Source: JBEKTY01 sp049515555
Lineage (GTDB): Bacteria; Planctomycetota; Planctomycetia; Pirellulales; Thermoguttaceae
DNA: 18,291 bases
Direction of reading: 5' to 3'
NCBI GenBank assembly: GCA_049515555.1
Contig: JBEKTY010000244.1
Coordinates: forward strand, 1 to 18,291
Numbering within the stretch: position 1 is the first letter of the stretch; every line of letters starts with the position of its first letter. Below the pieces are notes generated by a model, which saw only the letters and a program-made list of their open reading frames with translations, did no database searches and was not told the DNA's origin. Shown in pieces: positions 9,045-13,990 of the stretch. The position numbers and the translations under genes are program-made.

Positions 9045-9299
9045 GGCCCGCGGGGTCTGCGGCAGCTTGCCCATCGTGACCATGTCCGGCCCGCTTTGGA
9101 CCAGCTTCTCCACCTCCAGGCGGATCTTGCGCAGGTCGACCTCCAGATTCTTCAGGACGTTGGCGGCAACCCCGCTGCCCTCCTTGATCAAACCCAACAG
9201 GATGTGCTCGGTGCCGATGTATTCATGGTTGAACCGCTGGGCCTCCTGGTTAGCCAGTTGCATGACCTTTCGGGCGCGGTCGGTGAATCGCTCGTACAT
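9045..9299 (-). pseudogene. clpC: N-terminal Clp domain fragment of clpC, out of frame with the rest
   Basis: The true clpC start is the ATG at 9299 (MYERFTDRARKVMQLANQEA), preceded by GGGAGAAAG at good spacing. It encodes the first Clp_N repeat (FNHEYIGTEHILLGLIKEGSGVAANVLKNL) and the start of the second (GKLPQTPRA, residues 78-85, ending at 9045). The next expected sequence, KKVIEYAMEEAR-like through LLG, is missing. The frame instead runs on as RHGRGRGLG while the adjacent frame resumes with GPGMEGAEG. 9299 and 9040 differ by 259 nt, not a multiple of three. Either this is a real deletion that inactivates or shortens ClpC, or an assembly error in a GC-rich stretch. Confidence 0.88.
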
Positions 9300-9363
9300 C
9301 AACTTTCTCCCACGTTCACAGGCTCTTGACGGACTGGCACGGTTCATCGAGAACCGCACGCCT

Positions 9364-9972
9364 TCAGGCTCCCGCTTGTTGTTCTACCTGTTGTTCGATT
9401 TGTTGTTCCACTTGTCGTTCTATCGGCTCCGCGTCGTCGGCGTCGGCCGCCGGCTGGCGGGCCTGGCGGAGCAACTCGCCCTCGCGGCGGGTTTCCCACG
9501 CCCAGGACTCGGCGCGATCCAGCCGCGCCAGGAAGTTCAGTTCTCTGGTCGCCTCGTCCAGCCGCCTGGTGCGCCGCAACAGCGTGGCCAGCATCAGCCG
9601 CGCTTCCGGATCGTCCCTGTCGCGATGCAACAGCCGGGCCAGGACTTGCTCCGTTCCGAACCAATTGCCTTTCAAGTATTCCAGCAGTGCTTCGCGGAAG
9701 CCGTCGTCATCGGGCTGGGCGGAGCGGGCCTTGCGGCGGCGATCCGACCGGGCGGAGACCCCCGCCGCGGCCACCCACGTTACTGCCAGCAGGGCCCAAC
9801 TTATTATACGCAACTCCCGCGCGATCCAGTCCGGCCAAATCCAGGTTGTAACAAGGGCCGCGTTCAACAGTACGGCTGCCCCCACGGCAACGACCAGGGC
9901 GGCCCAGCCACCCCCGCGGGCGATCTGCGGCAATCCGGGCCACAAATAGACCGTCCACCGCATCCTGCGCAT
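9364..9972 (-). CDS. Membrane-anchored TPR-like protein of unknown function
   Basis: 202 residues from the ATG at 9972, chosen because GGGAG lies 5 nt upstream. Two hydrophobic segments, about residues 22-44 (AALVVAVGAAVLLNAALV) and 55-72 (IISWALLAVTWVAAAGV), form a helical hairpin anchor. They are followed by a basic patch (RSDRRRKAR) and a helical repeat region resembling tetratricopeptide repeats (FREALLEYLKGNWFGTEQVL, ARLMLATLLRRTRRLDEATREL). The C-terminus ends in four near-repeats of (V/I)EQQ, encoded by an imperfect TTGTT-rich DNA repeat at 9368-9422. The clpC start is 64 nt downstream on the same strand, so the two are probably co-transcribed. I do not recognise a specific family; a cytoplasm-facing scaffold is possible. 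Confidence 0.78.
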   Translation of the reverse strand: MRRMRWTVYLWPGLPQIARGGGWAALVVAVGAAVLLNAALVTTWIWPDWIARELRIISWALLAVTWVAAAGVSARSDRRRKARSAQPDDDGFREALLEYLKGNWFGTEQVLARLLHRDRDDPEARLMLATLLRRTRRLDEATRELNFLARLDRAESWAWETRREGELLRQARQPAADADDAEPIERQVEQQIEQQVEQQAGA

Positions 9973-9985
9973 CGCGTCTCCCTTC

Positions 9986-10064
9986 GGGAAAAAGGGGACA
10001 GGCACCATTTGCCGGAACGGCCCGGAGGGTGCTTCGCACAAATGGTGCCTGTCCCCTTTTTCCC
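9986..10064. repeat. REP-like palindrome with 26-bp perfect arms
   Basis: Left arm 9986-10011 and right arm 10039-10064 are exact reverse complements (core GGGGACAGGCACCATTTG), separated by a 27-nt loop. The core motif, pyrimidine-flanked GGTGCCTGTCCCC, is one I have seen dispersed in many environmental bacterial genomes, where such palindromes are mobilised by REP-associated IS200-like tyrosine transposases; none is encoded here. It lies 14 nt upstream of the TPR gene start and between that gene and its candidate promoter. Confidence 0.9.
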
Positions 10065-10089
10065 TTGCGGCTGCCCTGCCGGCCATCGA

Positions 10090-10118
10090 ATTGTAGCTTT
10101 CAATAGGCGTTGAATCAA
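10090..10118 (-). promoter_or_regulatory. Candidate promoter for the TPR-clpC operon
   Basis: Reading the minus strand, TTGATT (10118-10113) and TACAAT (10095-10090) are separated by exactly 17 nt, matching a housekeeping sigma factor -35/-10 pair at 4/6 and 5/6 positions. Transcription would start near 10083. This gives a leader of about 110 nt that contains the whole 26-bp palindrome before the TPR gene. It is the best promoter-like match in this intergenic region. Confidence 0.55.
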
Positions 10119-10184
10119 GGTAACTAACCGAAAGCCAGATCGACAGTTAGGATTGCCGGCCGCCGAAAGATATGCGAGATTGTA

Positions 10185-10226
10185 GGAGTTAGAGGTTAGG
10201 AGTTAGAAGTTAGGAGTTAGGACCAT
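10185..10226 (+). repeat. Tandem heptamer repeat (GGAGTTA)n
   Basis: Five contiguous 7-bp units in strict phase: GGAGTTA, GAGGTTA, GGAGTTA, GAAGTTA, GGAGTTA, then GGACCAT. The same phase and the same final GGACCAT recur at 10365-10385. They resemble the short tandemly repeated heptamers known from cyanobacteria. No gene overlaps them. Confidence 0.85.
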
Positions 10227-10270
10227 CTCTAGCCGGGTTCGGCGCGGGTCTCCCGACCCCGCCGCGGCCC

Positions 10271-10306
10271 GACCGAAGGTCTCCGGAGCTAGGGAGACCT
10301 TCGGTC
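10271..10306. repeat. Inverted repeat with 14-bp perfect stem between two heptamer tracts
   Basis: GACCGAAGGTCTCC (10271-10284) and GGAGACCTTCGGTC (10293-10306) pair exactly around an 8-nt loop, GGAGCTAG. An imperfect outer pair exists between GGTCTCCCGACC (about 10247-10258) and GGTCGGAGACC (about 10320-10330). There is no T-run after it, so it is not an obvious terminator. It looks like a small palindromic element inserted within the heptamer array. The remainder of 10082-10422 holds no gene that I can support. Confidence 0.8.
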
Positions 10307-10364
10307 TTCGGTGTGGCTCGGTCGGAGACCGGCCACAACGCGGGGAAAAATTTACAAGTTCTCA

Positions 10365-10385
10365 GGAGCTAGGGGTTAGGACCAT
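10365..10385 (+). repeat. Second heptamer tract (GGAGCTA GGGGTTA GGACCAT)
   Basis: Three 7-bp units in phase, ending in the same GGACCAT as the first tract at 10220-10226. The two tracts therefore flank the palindromic segment (about 10227-10364) as direct repeats of the type TTAGGACCAT (10217-10226 and 10376-10385). Confidence 0.75.
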
Positions 10386-10422
10386 TTCCCGCCGTTCGCA
10401 GCATAATTCGGCTGATACAGCG

Positions 10423-11466
10423 GTGATTCGCCTCGTAGACGCCTCTGCCAACCGGGCCAGCGAGGGGTTGCGGGTGGTGGAAGACTGCGTTAGGTTCGTG
10501 CTGGACGACCGCCACTTGACCGAACTTTGCAAGCGGCTGCGGCACGATCTGGCCGCCGCCCTGGCCGCGGTCCCCTTCGAGCAGCGTCTGGCGGCCCGTG
10601 AAACCCAGGCCGACGTGGGAACCGAGCTGACCATGCCCTCCGAGCGGCAGCGGCCCGATCTGGAAAGTGTCCTGACCGCCAATTTCCTGCGGCTGGAAGA
10701 ATCGTTGCGGAGCCTGGAAGAACTAGGGAAAATAATTGACCCCGACATGGCCGCACAAATCCGGCACATTCGCTACCAAAGTTACACCCTGCACCGCGCG
10801 GTCCACATCACGCGATCCAGCCGGCAGCGGCTCCAAGGCGTGCGGCTCCAGGTACTGCTGGACGGCCGGGCCACGCCCGAAGAGTTCGACCGCCTGGCCC
10901 AGGGCCTGGTGGCGGCCGGCGTCGGCGCAATTCAACTCCGCGACAAGACATTGGACGATCGCCGGTTGCTCGATCGGGCCGAGCGCTTGCGCCGCTGGAC
11001 TGCCGGCACGCCCACGGTGCTGATCGTAAACGACCGGCCGGACCTGGCCGCGCTGGCCCGGGCCGACGGAGTACACCTTGGCCAGGAAGATCTGCCGGTG
11101 AAGGACGCCCGGGCGATCGTCGGCCCGGGGCGGCTCATCGGTGTTTCGACCCATTCGATCGAGCAAGCCCGGCAGGCGGTGCTGGATGGTGCCGATTACA
11201 TCGGCGTGGGCCCGACGTTCCCTTCCGGCACGAAGCGGTTCGAGCACTTCCCGGGCGTCGAGCTGCTGCGAGCCGTGGCGGCCGAGATCGGACTGCCGGC
11301 CTTCGCCATCGGAGGGATCACCCGCGACAACCTGCCGCAGGTGCTGGCCGCCGGCTTCACGCGGGTCGCCGTCGGCGGGGCGATCGTGTCCGCAGAGGAT
11401 CCGGCCGGCGCGGCCGGCGAGTGGGTCCAGGAACTTGTTGACAAGAAGATGGAGTTGGAGCAGTAG
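10423..11466 (+). CDS. thiE: Bifunctional ThiD2-ThiE: HMP-phosphate kinase domain fused to thiamine-phosphate synthase
   Basis: 347 residues. Residues 1-130 (RLVDASANRASEGLRVVED, FVLDDRHLTELCKRLRHDL, RLEESLRSLEELGK) match ThiD2, a non-homologous HMP-P kinase found in planctomycetes and others. Residues 135-345 are ThiE: QLRDK (171-175), VNDRPDLA (202-209), DGVHLGQEDLP (215-225), GVSTHS (240-245), GVGPTFPSGTK (261-271), AIGGI (295-299) and AVGGAI. Together they would make HMP-PP and couple it with the thiazole phosphate to give thiamine phosphate. The GTG at 10423 has no Shine-Dalgarno; ThiD2 proteins often carry a few more N-terminal residues, and an in-frame ATT at 10383 could begin the protein. 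No TPP riboswitch was recognised upstream. Its TAG stop lies inside the next palindrome. Confidence 0.94.
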   Translation: MIRLVDASANRASEGLRVVEDCVRFVLDDRHLTELCKRLRHDLAAALAAVPFEQRLAARETQADVGTELTMPSERQRPDLESVLTANFLRLEESLRSLEELGKIIDPDMAAQIRHIRYQSYTLHRAVHITRSSRQRLQGVRLQVLLDGRATPEEFDRLAQGLVAAGVGAIQLRDKTLDDRRLLDRAERLRRWTAGTPTVLIVNDRPDLAALARADGVHLGQEDLPVKDARAIVGPGRLIGVSTHSIEQARQAVLDGADYIGVGPTFPSGTKRFEHFPGVELLRAVAAEIGLPAFAIGGITRDNLPQVLAAGFTRVAVGGAIVSAEDPAGAAGEWVQELVDKKMELEQ

Positions 11467-11541
11467 GGTCGAGCGCAGCGAGCCCCACCAGACAATCGCT
11501 AAACTGTGAATGGTCGGGCTCGCTGCGATCGACCCACCCTA
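11464..11541. repeat. Imperfect palindrome spanning the thiE stop codon
   Basis: Left arm from 11464 (TAGGGTCGAGCGCAGCGAGC...) and right arm to 11541 (...GCTCGCTGCGATCGACCCACCC) are inverted repeats of about 25 bp, with one short indel (an extra GGG/CCC) and mismatches. The loop is about 20 nt. The GTCGAGCGCAGCGAGCCC core is a palindromic intergenic repeat type I have seen in planctomycete genomes. The thiE stop codon is formed by its first three bases, suggesting the element inserted at the gene end. It could also act as a terminator-like hairpin or RNA stabiliser, but no T-run follows. Confidence 0.8.
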
Positions 11542-11558
11542 CGGGGAGCACCCGTCTC

Positions 11559-12134
11559 ATGCCGTACGAAGTCGAGTTGAAGTTTCCCGTGAGCGATCTG
11601 GAGGCCATGGCCCGGGCGTTGGCAGCCTTGGGGGCCACGACGGCCGGCTGCCGCGAGGAGGCCGACTTGTATTTCACCCATCCGGCTCGTGATTTCGCGC
11701 GAACCGACGAGGCCCTCAGGCTCCGCCGCCGGGGTGAGGTGAACTTGATTACCTACAAAGGGCCGAAGATCGATTCCGCGACCAAGACCCGCTCGGAGAT
11801 CGAGCTGCCGCTGGAGCCGGGCCAGGCGTCGCTGGGCTCGTGGCGGGCATTGCTGGAAGCACTTGGGTTCCAGGGCGTGGCCGAGGTCCGCAAGTCGCGC
11901 CGCAAGATGCACGTCCCGTGGCAGGGCCGATCGGTCGAGGCCTCGCTGGACACGGTCGAGCACTTGGGCACCTTCGTCGAGCTGGAGCTGATTGCCGAGG
12001 CCGACGGCCTGGAGCCGGCCAAGGCCTGCATCCTCTCCTTGGCCCAGACCCTCGGCCTGACGGCCAGCGAACGGCGGAGCTACCTGGAGTTGTTGCTGGG
12101 CCGACCCGATCAGCGGAGCGGTAGCGGGTCTTGA
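11559..12134 (+). CDS. cyaB: CYTH-domain protein (class IV adenylate cyclase / triphosphate tunnel metalloenzyme)
   Basis: 191 residues starting MPYEVELKF, which contains the CYTH signature ExExK (E4-V5-E6-L7-K8) for metal and triphosphate binding. Further tunnel-lining charged strands follow: LRLRRRGEVNLITYKGPK, SEIELPLEPG, RKSRRKMHV, EASLDTVEHLGTFVELEL. CYTH proteins bind triphosphates inside an eight-stranded beta tunnel and are either cyclases making cAMP or, more often, inorganic or organic triphosphatases. Sequence alone does not decide between these. GGGGAG about 12 nt upstream serves as ribosome binding site, right after the palindrome's right arm. The short C-terminal tail (RSGSGS) is low complexity. 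Confidence 0.9.
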   Translation: MPYEVELKFPVSDLEAMARALAALGATTAGCREEADLYFTHPARDFARTDEALRLRRRGEVNLITYKGPKIDSATKTRSEIELPLEPGQASLGSWRALLEALGFQGVAEVRKSRRKMHVPWQGRSVEASLDTVEHLGTFVELELIAEADGLEPAKACILSLAQTLGLTASERRSYLELLLGRPDQRSGSGS

Positions 12135-12194
12135 TCGGGTCCGGCTGCCGAGTTATTCTGGTAACGGCCTTTCTGGGGAAGCGGATGGAAAGCG

Positions 12195-12200
12195 TATAAT
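12195..12200 (+). promoter_or_regulatory. TATAAT -10 box of the HEPN operon, with an extremely short leader
   Basis: A perfect TATAAT occurs 11 nt before the HEPN ATG, so a start site 6-7 nt after it leaves only about 5 nt of leader with no Shine-Dalgarno. The best upstream hexamer, TTCTGG at 12171-12176, is a poor -35 (18-nt spacing). The strong -10 box plus absent ribosome binding site suggests leaderless translation. Confidence 0.5.
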
Positions 12201-12211
12201 AGAGTCAGGCA

Positions 12212-12616
12212 ATGCCGTTATCGAGTCGCGACTTCCAACGGGCCGCTAAGCAAAGACTTACGACGGCCGAGTTCCTACTTCGCCACGGTTACGCTCTCGA
12301 CGCGATGTACCTGGGCGGGTATGCTGTGGAGTGTACGCTGAAAGCACTGATCTTGGAAGTCACGCCGGTATCGGAACGAGAGGACGTACGCCAGAGAATC
12401 AGTTCAGGTGCAAAGATGCACAGCGCAGAAGTATTGGGACAGATCCTAAAGGGCCGCTCGCGTCCAATACCCTTGGATCTCGTCAAGCGGTTTCGCAGGT
12501 GCGGATGGTCGACGGCCCTGCGATACGAATCGGGACATGTGGACAGGGGCGAGACACGCGGCTTTTTGAAGACCGCCAAGAGGGTCGTAGATTGGGTAGA
12601 AGGACAATTGCCATGA
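12212..12616 (+). CDS. HEPN-domain protein (putative RNase toxin)
   Basis: 134 residues, all-helical. DFQRAAKQRLTTAEFLLRHGYALDAMYLGGYAVECTLKALIL is the classic HEPN helix pair (YAA...GYAxExxLKALIL), followed by a variable loop, KMHSAEVLGQIL (equivalent to the HDL..L helix), and ALRYESGHVDRGETRGFLKTAKRVVDWVE. RYESGH gives an R-x4-H arrangement like the ribonuclease motif of HepT-type HEPN toxins. HEPN proteins in toxin-antitoxin and abortive infection systems usually pair with an MNT nucleotidyltransferase. None is adjacent here; the ATGA-coupled partner is an unrelated small protein. The only nucleotidyltransferase in the window (5313-5861) is over 6 kb away on the other strand. An RNase role is inference. 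Confidence 0.87.
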   Translation: MPLSSRDFQRAAKQRLTTAEFLLRHGYALDAMYLGGYAVECTLKALILEVTPVSEREDVRQRISSGAKMHSAEVLGQILKGRSRPIPLDLVKRFRRCGWSTALRYESGHVDRGETRGFLKTAKRVVDWVEGQLP

Positions 12617-12942
12617 GCCAAGGAACGACGCGCCGCTGGGAAACGATGCGGACCGATGAGACTCGCCGGGTAGAGGCAGTTCTCAGGAAGGAATTCCCCA
12701 ATTCGGATGCTTACCGTTACAACTCGGCCTCCATCCGAGTCCGCGTAATCGATCCACGCTTCGAACGGATGCCCGTGGACGAGAGAGATGCCGTAATTGA
12801 ACCACTGCTGGGGCAGCTTCCTGGGGAAACCCAGGCGGATATCATGAATCTGATTCTCCTGTCTCCCAGCGAGATTGAGGCTTCGTGCAGGAAGTCCCTC
12901 GTCAACGAAGAATTCGAGGATCCCAGCGAGTCGATGCTTTGA
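12613..12942 (+). CDS. Small protein, possibly BolA-like, coupled to the HEPN gene
   Basis: 109 residues. The start ATG overlaps the HEPN stop as ATGA, indicating translational coupling. After a charged N-terminal helix (RTDETRRVEAVLRKEF) comes SDAYRYNSASIRVRVIDPRFERMPVDERDAVIEPLLGQLPGETQADIMNLILLSPSE. The pattern beta (IRVRVIDPRF), helix (DERDAVIEPLLGQL), beta (DIMNLILLSPSE) resembles the BolA/KH-like fold, in which VxxxxFxGkxxxeRhxxVxxxL...iHalxlktxt is typical. The BolA metal-ligand Cys/His are not seen, so this would be a divergent member. I do not recognise a named family. Gene order suggests it is the antitoxin or regulator of the HEPN protein; the SDR gene begins 15 nt downstream. Confidence 0.75.
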   Translation: MSQGTTRRWETMRTDETRRVEAVLRKEFPNSDAYRYNSASIRVRVIDPRFERMPVDERDAVIEPLLGQLPGETQADIMNLILLSPSEIEASCRKSLVNEEFEDPSESML

Positions 12943-12957
12943 CAAGCCGGGATTCCA

Positions 12958-13761
12958 ATGGACTATTGGCAACGCAAGGCGGTGCTCGTGACCGGCGGTT
13001 CCAGCGGGCTGGGCCGCGAGATTGCCCGGCAGTTCGCCGCCGCCGGGGCGAAGGTCGTCGTCGCCGGCCTGGAAGCCGACGCCGTGGCCCGGGCGGCCGG
13101 CCAAATGCAAGCGGCCGGCTACGACACCCTCGGCATTCAGGCCGACATCACGCGGCAAGACGACGTCGATCGGCTGCTCGCTCAGGCATTGGAGCGCTTC
13201 GGCCGACTAGACGTACTGGTGAACAATGCCGGCCGGTCGATGCGCGGCAAGCTGCTGGACACCACGCCGGAGCAGTTCCGCGAGCTGATGGAGCTGAACC
13301 TGATCGGGCTGGTCCGCTGCACGCGGGCGGCGGCCGCCCACCTGCTGAAGCAGCGGGGGCACGTGGTCAACATCGGGTCGCTGGCCTCGAAGTCGGCGGC
13401 ACGCTGGGTGGGGGCATATCCGGCCACGAAACACGCGGCGGCCGCCTACTCCCAGCAGTTGCGGCTCGAACTGGGCCCCCAGGGCCTGCACGTGCTGCTG
13501 GTCTGCCCGGGCCCCATCGCGCGGAAAGAGGCCCGGCTCTACCCGCTGGAAGGCCTGGAAGACCTGCCCGAGCGGGCCCGCCGACCCGGCGCCGGGGTGC
13601 GAACCAGTGCCGTCTCGCCCGAGTGGCTTGCCCGGGCGATCCTCCGCGCCTGTCAGCGGCGCCGGGCGGAGCTGGTCGTGCCCGGCCGGGCCCGCTGGCT
13701 GTTCGCCCTGGCCCAGCTTTGGCCCGCGCTGGGCGACTGGATCGTGCTCAGGAAAACGTGA
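12958..13761 (+). CDS. Short-chain dehydrogenase/reductase (SDR)
   Basis: 267 residues. The Rossmann glycine motif TGGSSGLG is at residues 12-19 (NAD(P)-binding), NNAG at 89-92, the catalytic Ser near 141 (NIGSLAS), and the YPATK active-site Tyr154/Lys158. These define a classical SDR that oxidises or reduces alcohols/ketones with NAD(P)H; substrate unknown. The C-terminus is hydrophobic with basic ends (RARWLFALAQLWPALGDWIVLRK) and could associate with membrane, as in steroid/retinol-type or ketosphinganine reductase-like SDRs. It follows the BolA-like gene by 15 nt with only a weak ribosome binding site, so read-through from the HEPN promoter is possible. Confidence 0.92.
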   Translation: MDYWQRKAVLVTGGSSGLGREIARQFAAAGAKVVVAGLEADAVARAAGQMQAAGYDTLGIQADITRQDDVDRLLAQALERFGRLDVLVNNAGRSMRGKLLDTTPEQFRELMELNLIGLVRCTRAAAAHLLKQRGHVVNIGSLASKSAARWVGAYPATKHAAAAYSQQLRLELGPQGLHVLLVCPGPIARKEARLYPLEGLEDLPERARRPGAGVRTSAVSPEWLARAILRACQRRRAELVVPGRARWLFALAQLWPALGDWIVLRKT

Positions 13762-13925
13762 GGAAGGACGGCGAAGGGAAGGGGGAAGGCGGAAGGGGGA
13801 AGGCGGAAGGGACAATAGACGGCGGCTTTTCCCATCGCTCATCCCTCACCCCTCATCCCTCACCCCTCATCCCTCATCCTTCCGCCTTCCGCCCTCATCC
13901 CTCCGCCTTCCCTCCCTCCCCCTTG
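13762..13925 (+). repeat. Purine tract / pyrimidine tract pair with tandem 14-bp units
   Basis: GGGGGAAGGCGGAA is perfectly duplicated in tandem (13781-13794, 13795-13808). Further on, CTCATCCCTCACCC is duplicated (13838-13851, 13852-13865) with a partial third copy. GGAAGGCGGAAGG (13798-13810) and CCTTCCGCCTTCC (13878-13890) are exact inverted repeats, so the purine and pyrimidine tracts can pair or form triplex structures. Nothing coding is apparent here between the SDR and xylA genes. Confidence 0.8.
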
Positions 13926-13990
13926 CCAGCGGCCAGCAGATTTGGCACGATAACGGTTGCATATTTGGCCCACGATCCAGGAGATCCCCC

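Noticed and set aside
9030..9060. Programmed +1 frameshift in clpC
   Set aside because: A +1 shift after GCC (skipping C at 9044) would join the frames, but about 60 conserved residues would still be missing, so deletion or assembly error explains the data better.
6905..9079. 724-codon plus-strand open frame opposite clpC
   Set aside because: Antisense shadow in GC-rich DNA; the minus strand encodes both AAA+ domains with intact Walker motifs.
10185..10385. CRISPR-like array
   Set aside because: The units are contiguous 7-bp repeats without unique spacers of regular length and no cas genes are nearby.
10100..10422. TPP riboswitch upstream of the thiamine gene
   Set aside because: No CTGAGA-type core or matching stems were found; the region is filled with heptamer and palindromic repeats.
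13941..13966. Possible sigma-54 promoter upstream of xylA (TTTGGCAC...GGTTGCAT)
   Set aside because: TGGCAC and TTGC are separated by 8 nt rather than the required 5, so the -24/-12 geometry is wrong.
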